NCBI RefSeq assembly: GCF_000154785.2
Contig: NC_015730.1
Location: forward strand, 4,239,501-4,303,500
Reading direction: 5' to 3'
Length of the DNA stretch: 64,000 nt
DNA from: Roseobacter litoralis Och 149
GTDB taxonomy: Bacteria; Pseudomonadota; Alphaproteobacteria; Rhodobacterales; Rhodobacteraceae
This document shows, piece by piece, positions 37,479 through 46,201 of the stretch (position 1 is the first letter of the stretch; every line of letters begins with the position of its first letter). A model generated the notes under the pieces. It worked only from the letters and a program-made list of their open reading frames with translations, was not told the DNA's origin and searched no databases. Position numbers and translations under genes: made by a program.

Positions 37479-37970
37479 CTACTGATCACCGGTTTGCAGC
37501 ACGGTTTTAACCCGGCCTGACATTTGCGCGGTGCCGTCGGATATCTGAACGGTCATCGTGTCAGCACTTATTGCCGAGGGGCCTTGCGCAACAAGAACAC
37601 TGCCGCTCATCACGATTGTCCCATCGTCGACATTATAGTCTGCCCGCTCAGATTCGGCGGCATCCTGTCCGGAAATCAGCACGACATTGCCGGTGGCTTC
37701 AATGCGGTCTATCGCCTGTGCCGTCGTGTCATAGATCACCAGCACATTGTCGGCAGACAAGCGCATTTCGCCCTGGATCACGATCACATTGTCCGTAAAC
37801 AGCGCAGTTCCGGCGTTTTGATCGACTGCGAGGCTGTCTGCCGTGACCTCAACTGGCAGCCCGCTGTTTTCCTGAACCGTGCCAAAAGCCACCTGAGTGC
37901 CTTGTGCAAACAGACCGGTGGCCGCAAAGACAAGCGATAGGGAAAAAACGAAGGTTTTGAAAAAAGTCAC
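37479..37970 (-). CDS. lptA: LPS export periplasmic bridge protein LptA
   Basis: 163 residues with a signal peptide (FVFSLSLVFAATGLFAQ) and an OstA/LptA beta-jellyroll (VTADSLAVDQNAGTALFTDN, GEMRLSADNVLVIY, ATGNVVLISG). It polymerises across the periplasm to carry LPS to LptD. Position between lptC and lptB is the standard order. Confidence 0.94.
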   Translation of the reverse strand: MTFFKTFVFSLSLVFAATGLFAQGTQVAFGTVQENSGLPVEVTADSLAVDQNAGTALFTDNVIVIQGEMRLSADNVLVIYDTTAQAIDRIEATGNVVLISGQDAAESERADYNVDDGTIVMSGSVLVAQGPSAISADTMTVQISDGTAQMSGRVKTVLQTGDQ

Positions 37971-37973
37971 AGA

Positions 37974-38591
37974 TTATTCTTTCACATTATCCGGATTGTG
38001 TAACAGTTTTACGCCCTTTGTAAAAACCCATTGGCCATCTTCTTGCCCTTCCGGGACAAAGAAGCGCATGGCACCGGCCTCCAGATCACCCAAGGGTGTT
38101 GTGGCGCGCACTGCACGTGGTGATGTCACATCCGTGACGGACATGCGCAGCAACAACTCATCGGAATACAGGACATAACCGGTTGAAGTCGTAATTTTCA
38201 CATCCCCATTGAGCGTTGAGCGGTCATTTGCGATGTCAATCAGGGCATCGTTACCATAGGCGGTAATGTTCGAACCGCTGGCCATCTTCATCTCAATATC
38301 GACGTTTTTGCCTTTGTTGGTTCCACCGACACCAGTTGGCCCTGTCATGGTTTCAGCAATCACGGCAATCTGATCGCCATTCGCGGACATGCTGGTGTAA
38401 TATGGGCCGGTGACTTGCTGGTTGGTCAGGCGTTCCTGCACTTCGCTGTCGGCAAAAGGAATCGTGCTGGGCGGATCAACGGCACGCGAAATCAAAAAGA
38501 GCGTCGACAACATACCAAGCGCTACCAGAGGCAGGGTCACCTTCAACCATGCCACCATCCGTGAGTAACGATCGGTATGCATCAAGATCAT
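37974..38591 (-). CDS. lptC: LPS export protein LptC
   Basis: 205 residues: one N-terminal membrane helix (LKVTLPLVALGMLSTLFLIS) and a periplasmic OstA-like domain (IDIANDRSTLNGDVKITTSTG). It links LptBFG to LptA. The ATG at 38591 overlaps the kdsD stop codon by 4 bp (ATGA). Confidence 0.92.
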   Translation of the reverse strand: MILMHTDRYSRMVAWLKVTLPLVALGMLSTLFLISRAVDPPSTIPFADSEVQERLTNQQVTGPYYTSMSANGDQIAVIAETMTGPTGVGGTNKGKNVDIEMKMASGSNITAYGNDALIDIANDRSTLNGDVKITTSTGYVLYSDELLLRMSVTDVTSPRAVRATTPLGDLEAGAMRFFVPEGQEDGQWVFTKGVKLLHNPDNVKE

Positions 38592-39550
38592 CCGAGCCCA
38601 ACGCGCAAACAGTCGTGAATATGGATCAGCCCGATCAGTTTCTGCGGGACTTCTGGATCAACAACCAGCAGGCAGGTGATCTTTTTATCGTTCATGATGC
38701 CAACGGCTTGTTCGGCCAAGGCGTCGGGCGTGATCGTAATGGGCGATGGTGTCATGACGTTATTCGCCTCAAAGGACGCCAAGCCGTCCATATGTCGGCT
38801 GATATCGCCATTTGTAATAATGCCCTGCAGCCGCCCTTGTGGGTCAGATACGGCCACGACCCCAAACCCTTTCTGGCCGATTTCGCGCAACGCGTCGGAC
38901 ATGGGGGCGTTTCCTGATACGACCGGTACGGCGTCGCCTGTGTGCATAAGGTCCGCGACTTTGCTCAACTGTGCGCCAAGCTTTCCGCCGGGGTGAAAAT
39001 TTCTGAAGTGTTCTGGTGTGAACTGGCGGTGTTCCATCAATGCGACGGCCAGCGCATCCCCCAAGGCCAGCGTCATCGTCGTCGACGACGTCGGCACGAT
39101 GCCGGTTCCGCAGGCTTCCTGCGCGCGGGGTAAAATCAATGCGACGTCAGATTGCCTCAGCAACGTGGACTCCGGGCGGCTTGCCACACCGATCATGGGG
39201 ATCGCAAAGCGGCGCGTATATGCAATGACATCTGCCAGTTCCGGTGTTTCGCCGGAGTTGGACAAGACGATCACAACATCGCCCGCCCCCATCATCCCAA
39301 GATCGCCATGGCTTGCCTCGGCGGGATGTACGAAATGCGCAGGCGTGCCGGTACTGGCCAGAGTCGCGGCGATCTTGCGTGCGATATGGCCCGATTTGCC
39401 CATGCCACAGACGATAATGCGACCCGTGGCTGCAATCATCAGATCAACGGCCTTGGCAAAGCTGTCATCAATGCTTTGCTCAAGCTGTTGCAGGGCGTCT
39501 ATTTCAATGCGGATCACACGGCGTGCGGTGTCTTGAAAAACCTGGCTCAT
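38588..39550 (-). CDS. kdsD: Arabinose-5-phosphate isomerase
   Basis: 320 residues. SIS domain (about 30-180: RIIVCGMGKSGHIARKIAATL, HPAEASHGDLGM) converts ribulose 5-phosphate to arabinose 5-phosphate, the first Kdo step. Two CBS domains follow (about 200-320). Overlaps with lptC and the RNase gene by 4 bp each show tight coupling of Kdo supply and LPS export. Confidence 0.95.
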   Translation of the reverse strand: MSQVFQDTARRVIRIEIDALQQLEQSIDDSFAKAVDLMIAATGRIIVCGMGKSGHIARKIAATLASTGTPAHFVHPAEASHGDLGMMGAGDVVIVLSNSGETPELADVIAYTRRFAIPMIGVASRPESTLLRQSDVALILPRAQEACGTGIVPTSSTTMTLALGDALAVALMEHRQFTPEHFRNFHPGGKLGAQLSKVADLMHTGDAVPVVSGNAPMSDALREIGQKGFGVVAVSDPQGRLQGIITNGDISRHMDGLASFEANNVMTPSPITITPDALAEQAVGIMNDKKITCLLVVDPEVPQKLIGLIHIHDCLRVGLG

Positions 39551-40161
39551 GAGTGGGCAAAGATGTCCGTGTCAGGCCACCCCATCAAGTCCAGTTTTGC
39601 CCGCATTGGCAAAAAGTCAAAGCAGGCTTGCGCTGTTTCCATGCGGCCTTCGCGCGTCAGCATCGTGTTCAGGGCCTCACGCAATTGATGCAGATAAAGC
39701 ACGTCTGATGCCGCATAGTCGATTTGCGCATCGGTCAGGGTGTCAGCACCCCAGTCGCTCGATTGTTGTTGTTTCGAGATGTCGATGTTCAAAAGCTCCT
39801 GCAGCAGTTTGGCCAGACCGTGACGATCTGTATAGGTGCGCACCAGACGACTGGCGATTTTCGTGCAGTAAACGGGGGCGGCTGTCGCGCCAAAAGCGTT
39901 CAGCATGGCGGCGATATCAAATCGCCCGAAATGAAACAGCTTGAGCACATTTGGGTCTTCCAGCAGTTTGCACAGGTTCGGCGCTTCTGTCTGGCCTTTA
40001 GCGATCTGGATCAGATGCGCTTTGCCATCCCCGCCTGACAGTTGCACGACACACAAGCGGTCGCGGTGCGGGTGCAGGCCCATTGTTTCGCAATCAATCG
40101 CGACCATCGGCCCAAGGTCGAGCCCATCCGGCAGATCATTCTTATACACTTTATGGGTCAT
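39547..40161 (-). CDS. RNase D-like 3'-5' exonuclease, exonuclease domain only
   Basis: 204 residues from ATG 40161 (AGGAAA upstream). The DEDDy exonuclease motifs are intact: AIDCETMG (D23, E25), HFGRFDIAAM and YAASDVLYL. The two HRDC domains of full RNase D are absent, as in other alphaproteobacterial short forms. It would trim RNA 3' ends, probably tRNA or 5S precursors. It overlaps kdsD by 4 bp. Confidence 0.92.
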   Translation of the reverse strand: MTHKVYKNDLPDGLDLGPMVAIDCETMGLHPHRDRLCVVQLSGGDGKAHLIQIAKGQTEAPNLCKLLEDPNVLKLFHFGRFDIAAMLNAFGATAAPVYCTKIASRLVRTYTDRHGLAKLLQELLNIDISKQQQSSDWGADTLTDAQIDYAASDVLYLHQLREALNTMLTREGRMETAQACFDFLPMRAKLDLMGWPDTDIFAHS

Positions 40162-40317
40162 GGGTTTCCTATATCCTGCTGGCCGTCGTCGGCATAGCCT
40201 GTTGGGTCGTTGGTGTTTCAATGCGCTGCGTGTTAGCGCCGGAAACGATACGGCACAAGCCTGCAGCATATGTGGGCTTTTGTGGCTGCGCATTAAAGGG
40301 GAGACTGCGCAGGCGTT

Positions 40318-41208
40318 TCACCGTGATCGCAATTGTCTTTCGCGCCAAATGATCATTAACCCGCCCGCCGCAATAAGCAAAGCACCGGGGAAGAGTGTGT
40401 TCCAGGGTGTTTCGTCAAAGAATATCCACCCCAGAACAAAGGCCATCGGTATACCAAAGTAGCTGAACGGCGCGAGGTTGCTTTGTTCCGTCATGCGGTA
40501 GCTGGACACCAGAAACAAAACCGCCGTGCCCCCGAAGCCGCCCATAGCAATGATCCAGCCCATGTCTGACCAACTGGCGATGGGCGTAAAACCGCCCCAG
40601 AACAATGCGATAATGGCTGATGTGACCAACGCGGTTGCTGCGGAATAGAGGCTGATCAAGGGACTGGGCACGGTATCATCAAAAAGGCGCGAGGTGACGC
40701 CAACCAATGCATAAAGTGCTGCAGCCGCCAGTGGCAGCAGCGCGTAGGGGGTGAACGCATCTGTGCCCGGTTTCATAATCAGCATGACACCCGCAAATCC
40801 GATGAGCACCGCACCCCACCTGACGGGTCCGACCTTTTCACCCAAAAGAGGCACGGCAAGCGCGGTCATGAACAGTGCGTTGGCATAGGTAATCGTCGAA
40901 GCGGTGGCAAAAGCCATCAATCCAAGGGACAGATAGAAACACATCTGGGCGAAAGTCACGATAAACCCCCGCATCAGCGCCAGCTTCCATTGTCTGATCT
41001 TCACCGGTTGCCCTGCGGCGCGCCACGTGGGGGACAGATATATGGCAATGATTGCCGGGATTAACCCAAATATATTGCGCCACGCAGAAAGCTCCATCGC
41101 GGAATATCTCTCAGAGAGCAGCTTGATCACCAGCCCCATGGCGTCGAAAAGCAGCAAAGCAATCAGGCTTAGACCGATGGCAAGCGCCGTTTTGTCTTTC
41201 GCTGGCAT
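40318..41208 (-). CDS. DMT-superfamily (EamA) transporter
   Basis: 296 residues with about ten hydrophobic helices in two EamA repeats (first ending near FAGVMLIMKPG, second near PFSYFGIPMAFVLGWIFFDETPW). Family members export amino acids, metabolites or drugs through the inner membrane; the substrate is not predictable. The gene is separated from rnd by 156 bp and preceded by the first copy of the 107-bp palindromic repeat. Confidence 0.9.
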   Translation of the reverse strand: MPAKDKTALAIGLSLIALLLFDAMGLVIKLLSERYSAMELSAWRNIFGLIPAIIAIYLSPTWRAAGQPVKIRQWKLALMRGFIVTFAQMCFYLSLGLMAFATASTITYANALFMTALAVPLLGEKVGPVRWGAVLIGFAGVMLIMKPGTDAFTPYALLPLAAAALYALVGVTSRLFDDTVPSPLISLYSAATALVTSAIIALFWGGFTPIASWSDMGWIIAMGGFGGTAVLFLVSSYRMTEQSNLAPFSYFGIPMAFVLGWIFFDETPWNTLFPGALLIAAGGLMIIWRERQLRSR

Positions 41209-41255
41209 GTTGTGAAATCCTGCATTTCCGCCCGCACAGTAGAAGCGTCACGACC

Positions 41256-41362
41256 AGAGCGTCTGACGAAATACCTGAAACATCAAGCATCACGTAACGC
41301 GTTGAAATCTTTGATTTCAGGCAGCGTTATGTGATTCAGGTTTTTCGCATGACGCTTTAATG
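41256..41362. repeat. 107-bp palindromic dispersed repeat, copy 1
   Basis: Aligned without gaps to 59992-60098 with 7 differences. It can fold over most of its length: nested arms AGCGTC/GACGCT, CGAAA/TTTCG, CCTGA/TCAGG, ATCACGTAACGC/GCGTTATGTGAT (one G-U pair) and GAAATC/GATTTC, with an unpaired 10-nt bulge on the left side. It lies between arfB and the DMT transporter gene. Confidence 0.88.
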
Positions 41363-41401
41363 TCACGTATTTCCTGCAAATGCTGCCGCGATCACCCGGC
41401 G

Positions 41402-41821
41402 CTATTTTTCCGGGTCGACCCGTCCACGCAGTGATTTGACCTCGCCACGTTGCTTTTTGGCTTTCAGTCGCCGCTTTTTCGACCCCAGTGTGGGTCTGGT
41501 TGCGATCCGCCGTTTGGGGGCCACCAGCGCCTTTTGAATGAGTTCTGACAATCGTTCGCGTACAATCTCCCGATTGCGGGCCTGACTGCGGGTTTCCTCG
41601 CATTGCAGGACCAGCGCACCGTCGGTTGTCCAGCGCCGCCCGGCAAGGCGTTTCAGGCGGGTTTTGACCGGTGCGGGCAAATTCGGCGAACGCGCGGCCT
41701 CAAACCGCAATTCAACGGCCGATGAAACCTTGTTGACGTTCTGCCCGCCGGGACCGGAGGAGCGCATGAAGCTCTCCGTCAGTTCCCAATCCTCAATGGT
41801 GATGTTGTCGCTGATTTTCAT
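41402..41821 (-). CDS. arfB: Alternative ribosome-rescue factor ArfB (YaeJ-type)
   Basis: 139 residues with the catalytic GGQ at 25-27 (SSGPGGQNVNKVSS) in a release-factor domain 3 without codon-recognition domains. The basic C-terminal tail (RRIATRPTLGSKKRRLKAKKQRG) enters the empty mRNA channel of stalled ribosomes. It hydrolyses peptidyl-tRNA on non-stop complexes, backing up tmRNA. ATG 41821 has GAGG upstream; the TTG at 41836 is a weaker option. Confidence 0.94.
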   Translation of the reverse strand: MKISDNITIEDWELTESFMRSSGPGGQNVNKVSSAVELRFEAARSPNLPAPVKTRLKRLAGRRWTTDGALVLQCEETRSQARNREIVRERLSELIQKALVAPKRRIATRPTLGSKKRRLKAKKQRGEVKSLRGRVDPEK

Positions 41822-41922
41822 GATGACCTCAGGCAAGCCGCCCTGAAACGCTGACTGAATTGCCGGATGGATCTTTGGCGCATGGCGGTCTCCGCTCAGG
41901 TGTTCACATGGATAGGCCTATC

Positions 41923-41952
41923 AAAAAGGGCCGCACTTTTACAGTGCGGCCC
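41923..41952 (-). terminator. Strong Rho-independent terminator of the 42-kb small RNA/ORF unit
   Basis: A perfect 10-bp stem (GGGCCGCACT/AGTGCGGCCC) with a 5-nt loop is followed on the minus strand by five U. It ends a short transcript that starts upstream of 42097. Confidence 0.88.
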
Positions 41953-42110
41953 AATCGAATGGTTGCGGAGGTGGGATCGGTTAGACGATCACGTCCACCT
42001 TGTGGTCTGCCCGGTAAGGGCTGCCTTAGCAGGCGACCTCCAAAGCTGTTCCGACACCTCGCTCCAATACCTTTCTTGACACTGGATCACCTCCTTTACC
42101 TATCTGTTTC
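41923..42110 (-). ncRNA. Candidate structured RNA with an 18-codon ORF and hyper-extended Shine-Dalgarno
   Basis: Reading the minus strand, AAAGGAGGTGATCCAG (42097-42082) is complementary to 16 nt at the 16S rRNA 3' end. Its last G begins a GTG codon opening an 18-codon ORF (MSRKVLERGVGTALEVAC, TAA at 42028-42026). After that TAA the same frame stays open for 14 more codons (GSPYRADHKVDVIV, TAA at 41983-41981). Further down, GATCCCACCTCC (41978-41967) could pair back to GGAGGTGATC. Possible hairpins: a three-way junction at 42004-42038 and a two-part stem at 41969-42000. The terminator closes the unit. The 5' end is not determined; I recognise no family. Confidence 0.5.
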
Positions 42111-42171
42111 TGATATTAGAATCGTCGCATAGGTTCAGAAATTTGCCAAGCTTTTTTTCGTTAAAGATGTG

Positions 42172-42792
42172 TTACTGCGCGGCGGTCATCCGCGCAGTGA
42201 TCATGCGGAACGGCACCAGCGCCAGCAGCGCAAGGCTGAGTTTGACGCCCCAGTCCGCGATGGCAAGCGACACCCATAGCGGGGCCTGAGGGCCAAATCC
42301 AAGGATCGGCAGAACCTCGCCCGCCCAGGATACGTCATTGGCAGGTTCGATAAAGCTGAGGCTTGCAGAAAACGCGATGCTGAAAAATAAGGCAGTATCG
42401 ACGGTGCTACCGATCAGTGTAGAGGCCAGCGGCGCGCGCCACCATGTCCCGCCGCGCAGCGCGGAAAAGATCGACACGTCCAACAACTGCGCCGTCAGGA
42501 ACGCGATGCCGGACCCGATTGCGATCCGAAGTGTGACCAGTGGCCCATATTCGCCCATGATCTGTGTGCCGATCAACGAACAGATGATCCCGACGACAAA
42601 GCCGGTGAACACAACGCGCCGCGCGGCCTGCGCGCCGTAAACGCGGTTCATGATGTCGGTGACAAGAAAAGCAAGCGGGTAGGTGAAAGCCCCCCACGTC
42701 AGCCAATTCCCGAACAGGAACTGGACAAGAATATTGGAGGCAACAACGATGGCAGCCATGGCAATGATGCCGGGGAGGTGAGCGCGTGTCAT
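42172..42792 (-). CDS. Queuosine precursor transporter (YhhQ/VUT family)
   Basis: 206 residues, about six hydrophobic helices, with the family signature FTYPLAFLVTDIMNRVYG and SGIAFLTAQLLDVSIF, and the later helix WRAPLASTLIGSTVDTALFF. YhhQ takes up preQ0/preQ1 for tRNA queuosine modification. ATG 42792 begins the conserved part; a TTG seven codons earlier is less likely. The structured RNA/ORF unit begins about 75 bp downstream on the same strand. Confidence 0.9.
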   Translation of the reverse strand: MTRAHLPGIIAMAAIVVASNILVQFLFGNWLTWGAFTYPLAFLVTDIMNRVYGAQAARRVVFTGFVVGIICSLIGTQIMGEYGPLVTLRIAIGSGIAFLTAQLLDVSIFSALRGGTWWRAPLASTLIGSTVDTALFFSIAFSASLSFIEPANDVSWAGEVLPILGFGPQAPLWVSLAIADWGVKLSLALLALVPFRMITARMTAAQ

Positions 42793-42861
42793 GTGAATAA
42801 TCCGTTTTGGCAAGGGTGCGGCACTTGGTCGGCAACCATCGCCGACGCCGCGTCTTTAGGC

Positions 42862-43782
42862 CTATTGCGGCTGCGTGGCAACCCTTTGCGTCAGAGCGTA
42901 TTCGACAATTTCACCGCGCATGAAGGGATAGAAATTATCGTCAGACACCATGGTCAGCCTGAGGGTTCCGGCGGCGTCGCGCCAAACGGCAATCCCTTCG
43001 AGGTTGCCATGCGCCCCCAGTTTGGTGTGCAGAATGGTTTCGATATCCGTCACGCCGTCTTCCTGCACCGTCATGGCCCGCACACGGCTGTAAAAGGCGA
43101 AGGGATACAGGCCGCGCTCAAGCACATAGAGCCGCCCATCGGGGCCAAAATCGGCACCAACCGGGGAGAATTCGTCCGTGACCGGAAGGGTAAAGGCCTG
43201 TTGCCACGTCTCCCCCGGTTTGCGGCGATAGACCAGTGCGGCCCATGCACCGGGGTGGACATGCTCTGGGATCGCGAACAGTGATCCACCGTCCTGAATG
43301 GCGAGCGCTTCGAGCCCGCCGTTTTGTTTCAATGCGCCCCATGCATGGGTGTAGGATGGCAGTTTCTCGGGCGTGTCCAGCGTCGGATAGGCGTGCACGC
43401 GGTGGGCGTGTTCAAAGGACACGAAAACCGAACCGGACGCCGCCCAGGCAACCCCCTCCGCATCCGTCTGCAGTGTTTCCCAGACACGACCGCGCGGGTC
43501 GACCAACACACGTTTCGTGTCGATCTCGATACCCGTCAGTTGCCCGCCCCTGCGCAGGAGCTGGCCGCGCGCCACATGCCCGCGGTCCGTAACAAAGACA
43601 AATTCCGCGCCATCCGGCGTCAGATCAATGCCGGACAGGCCGCCGATCCAGTCTTCGTCGCGTGGAATGTCTGTCACTGACAACAGGTGTGCGGTTTGAT
43701 CCGTTGGCGCGACTGGCTTGAACCAGAACCACGGCGCGAACGCCACAATGCCAATTACTGCGACTGTAAAACGTCGGCGCAT
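42862..43782 (-). CDS. Phytase-like esterase domain protein
   Basis: 306 residues with an N-terminal hydrophobic signal or anchor (FTVAVIGIVAFAPWFWF) and a beta-propeller-like 'esterase-like activity of phytase' domain (GGLSGIDLTPDGAEFVFVTDRG, NGGLEALAIQDGGSLFAIPE, NLEGIAVWRDAAGTLRLTMV). Enzymatic activity is unproven for most members; export to the periplasm is likely. Its first 28 bp lie inside the 3' end of mepA, an unusually long same-strand overlap. Confidence 0.88.
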   Translation of the reverse strand: MRRRFTVAVIGIVAFAPWFWFKPVAPTDQTAHLLSVTDIPRDEDWIGGLSGIDLTPDGAEFVFVTDRGHVARGQLLRRGGQLTGIEIDTKRVLVDPRGRVWETLQTDAEGVAWAASGSVFVSFEHAHRVHAYPTLDTPEKLPSYTHAWGALKQNGGLEALAIQDGGSLFAIPEHVHPGAWAALVYRRKPGETWQQAFTLPVTDEFSPVGADFGPDGRLYVLERGLYPFAFYSRVRAMTVQEDGVTDIETILHTKLGAHGNLEGIAVWRDAAGTLRLTMVSDDNFYPFMRGEIVEYALTQRVATQPQ

Positions 43783-44684
43783 TGTGCAGGCAAATCGGCA
43801 AGGCGAATGGGGGGTTTGGGCTTTCTAGGTTTCGCATTGGGGTTCGGTGGCGGTGGATTCAGGATATTATTGACCCAAGCCTGCGCATCTGCGCATCCGT
43901 CCCCTGCGGGTGGCGGTGTTTGATCCACACAACCTGTCGATCCGCTGGGGCAGGCCAGACGCACGTGAAAATGGTAGTGATGGCCATACCACGGTCTGAT
44001 TTTGCGCAACCATGACCGGTCACCTGTTGCAGTCTCACAAAGCTGAACCTTTGCGCCGGGAAAGATAAAGATACGCGCAACGCGCGGGTCCGATGCGGCG
44101 GCCTTGAGGATCTCGGCGTGTTGCGGGGTCCAGTTGTCGTTGACAAAAGCCCCGGCGTTGCGCCGCAGCGAAATGGACGAGATGTTTTCGCGTTCCGCCA
44201 CGCTCAGCGACAGATTTGTGGCGGGGCGCAGCCAGATGTCCGCGTCCAGACCAATCTGGTGACTGGCATGACCCGACAGCATGGGCCCCCCGCGTGGCTG
44301 GCTCAAATCCCCTACATAGAGACCATTCCATCCCGGTTGCTGCGCTGCTTTTCGGCTGAGGTCTTCGACAAAGCTCACGGTCTCGGGGTGCGCCCAGTTT
44401 CGGTTGCGCGACAGGCGCATTGCCTGCCACGTCGGGCCGGTTTCGGCCAGTTGCGCTGCCCCTGCGACACAGCCTTTTGCGTAGCTGCCAAAGGGGGCGG
44501 CGGCGCTTTGCGAGGCTGCTGATTTCGCCCCAAACAGCTGTTTTGCAGGCTTGAGGCTGTCTTTGTGTCCGGAGGTTCCGATGGTTGCCAGCGGCGCGAC
44601 CTGCGCGGGCGGCGCGCCTTGCTCGGAACAGGCCAACAGGCCAAATGCAAGCACGGATGTCAGGATGAAATGTGCAGTCTTCAT
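43755..44684 (-). CDS. mepA: Penicillin-insensitive murein endopeptidase
   Basis: 309 residues from ATG 44684 (AAGGGGA upstream). Signal with lipobox AFGLLAC. The LAS-type metallopeptidase site shows HASHQIGLDADIW (zinc His and Asp) and WYGHHYHFHVRL (catalytic and zinc His). It cuts D-Ala-mDAP crosslinks. The C-terminus is a Pro/Asn/Lys-rich tail (NNILNPPPPNPNAKPRKPKP). E. coli MepA is a soluble periplasmic protein, so the lipobox is a difference worth noting. Confidence 0.94.
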   Translation of the reverse strand: MKTAHFILTSVLAFGLLACSEQGAPPAQVAPLATIGTSGHKDSLKPAKQLFGAKSAASQSAAAPFGSYAKGCVAGAAQLAETGPTWQAMRLSRNRNWAHPETVSFVEDLSRKAAQQPGWNGLYVGDLSQPRGGPMLSGHASHQIGLDADIWLRPATNLSLSVAERENISSISLRRNAGAFVNDNWTPQHAEILKAAASDPRVARIFIFPGAKVQLCETATGDRSWLRKIRPWYGHHYHFHVRLACPSGSTGCVDQTPPPAGDGCADAQAWVNNILNPPPPNPNAKPRKPKPPIRLADLPAQCADVLQSQ

Positions 44685-46045
44685 GCGTAATCCCCTTTGG
44701 GTTTGACCCATATGAGCAGGATCAGACCCAGAATGAAAAGCACGACAATCGGCGTGATCCCCATGCGCTGGCTTCCGGTGAGGTCTGATACAATTGCAAT
44801 GGATGCAGGTGCAAGGAACGATGTTGCCTTGCCGGAAAGCGCGTATAAGCCAAAGGCTTCGGTCATTCGTTCCGGGTTGGCCTGATGGGTCATCATGGTA
44901 CGTGACGATGATTGCAGTGCGCCGCCTGCCGCCCCGATGAGTGCGCCAGCAATATAAAACGCAATGTCTGGGACGGCAGAGCCTTCAGCCAGCCCAATTC
45001 CCAGAATTGACGTGGGCGTCAGCGACAAAATCAGCCCTGATGTCAGGATCAGGGTCACACAGCAGAAAACGATCACGGGCATTGGGCCGATGCGACGATC
45101 AACCCGGCCCCCGACCCAGCAAAAAACTGCGCCACTGATGGCCGCAAGAATGCCAAAAACACCAATGTCCATGATGGTCCACCCGAGGACGCCCAACGCG
45201 TAAATGCCGCCAAATGTGTAGAGGCCATTCAGTGCGTCGCGGTAAAACATCGAAGACCCCAGATAGGCGAGCAAAGACGGCGTTTGTGGGAGCTTTGCAA
45301 TGGTTTTCCACAAACCATTCAAGCCGATGCGCAGATGGTTTTTCTGTGCGCGTTTTGGCCCGGTGTCGCGGAAATGCAAAAAGAAGGGGATAATGAAAAT
45401 CATAAACCACGCAGCGGTAAGGGGCCCGACGATGCGTGTATCTGCGCCTGTTTCGGGGTTCAGGCCAAACAATGGCGAAAGGCCAGCGAGCGTGCGCCCC
45501 GTCTCACCAGCCTGAAACAGCACAAGCATGATGACCAGCGCAACCACGCCGCCAAGGTAGCCAAACGCCCATCCAGAGCCTGATATGCGACCGCGTTCGT
45601 CGCTATTTGGGTGAAGCTCGGGGAGGAAGGAGTTGGTGAAAATCGTGGCAAACTCCATGCCGATCAGACCAATACCGAAAAAGAACAGGGCCCAAAGGAT
45701 CGAAGAATCCGCAGGCGCTGTCCACCACAAGCCAGCGGACCCAACGACGTAAAGCGTGCTGAACAGAACGATCCACGGCATGCGCCGCCCGCTGCCATCT
45801 GCGATTGAACCCAAAAGCGGCGCGAGTATTGCGATTGAGATCCCAGCCGCCGTCAAACCATAGCCCCAATAGGCCTGCGCCTGCGCGCGTGCCGCGTCGG
45901 CCGCCATGCCGTCAGCGATCAATGTTTCGGTTGCCGTCTGCGCGAAATAGGGGCCGAAAATGAAGGTCAGCAACAGGGTGTTGTAGGGCTGGCTTGCCCA
46001 ATCAAAGAAATACCAACCCCAAATGCGTTGACGCGTTGAACTCAT
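44681..46045 (-). CDS. MFS transporter, UMF1/Atg22-like
   Basis: 454 residues with about twelve hydrophobic helices. RIWGWYFFDWASQPYNTLLLTFIFGPYF and GLIGMEFATIFTNSFLPEL mark the UMF1 branch related to vacuolar Atg22 effluxers. Substrate unknown; amino-acid export is the family guess. ATG 46045 is chosen because the family N-terminus begins there. Stop overlaps mepA start by 4 bp, so it may act on wall-derived products (inference). Confidence 0.9.
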   Translation of the reverse strand: MSSTRQRIWGWYFFDWASQPYNTLLLTFIFGPYFAQTATETLIADGMAADAARAQAQAYWGYGLTAAGISIAILAPLLGSIADGSGRRMPWIVLFSTLYVVGSAGLWWTAPADSSILWALFFFGIGLIGMEFATIFTNSFLPELHPNSDERGRISGSGWAFGYLGGVVALVIMLVLFQAGETGRTLAGLSPLFGLNPETGADTRIVGPLTAAWFMIFIIPFFLHFRDTGPKRAQKNHLRIGLNGLWKTIAKLPQTPSLLAYLGSSMFYRDALNGLYTFGGIYALGVLGWTIMDIGVFGILAAISGAVFCWVGGRVDRRIGPMPVIVFCCVTLILTSGLILSLTPTSILGIGLAEGSAVPDIAFYIAGALIGAAGGALQSSSRTMMTHQANPERMTEAFGLYALSGKATSFLAPASIAIVSDLTGSQRMGITPIVVLFILGLILLIWVKPKGDYA

Positions 46046-46201
46046 CCAGCTGCCTGCTCTGCCTTGTTTCCTTAAGGTAGAACAGGCCCTTTGTGAGCAG
46101 GCAAGTAAAGGTTTTTTAAATCGCACCCTCTACGACAAGCGCAGCCTTGCCCTTTGTGCGCCGCTTGCTTAACTGGACAAGGCCCAACGAAAGGTATTCT
46201 G

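Noticed and set aside
42082..42097. 16S rRNA 3' end remnant on the plus strand
   Set aside because: Only 16 nt match; the bases before it do not resemble 16S, so an rRNA gene fragment is not supported. The same bases are read as an extended ribosome site on the minus strand.
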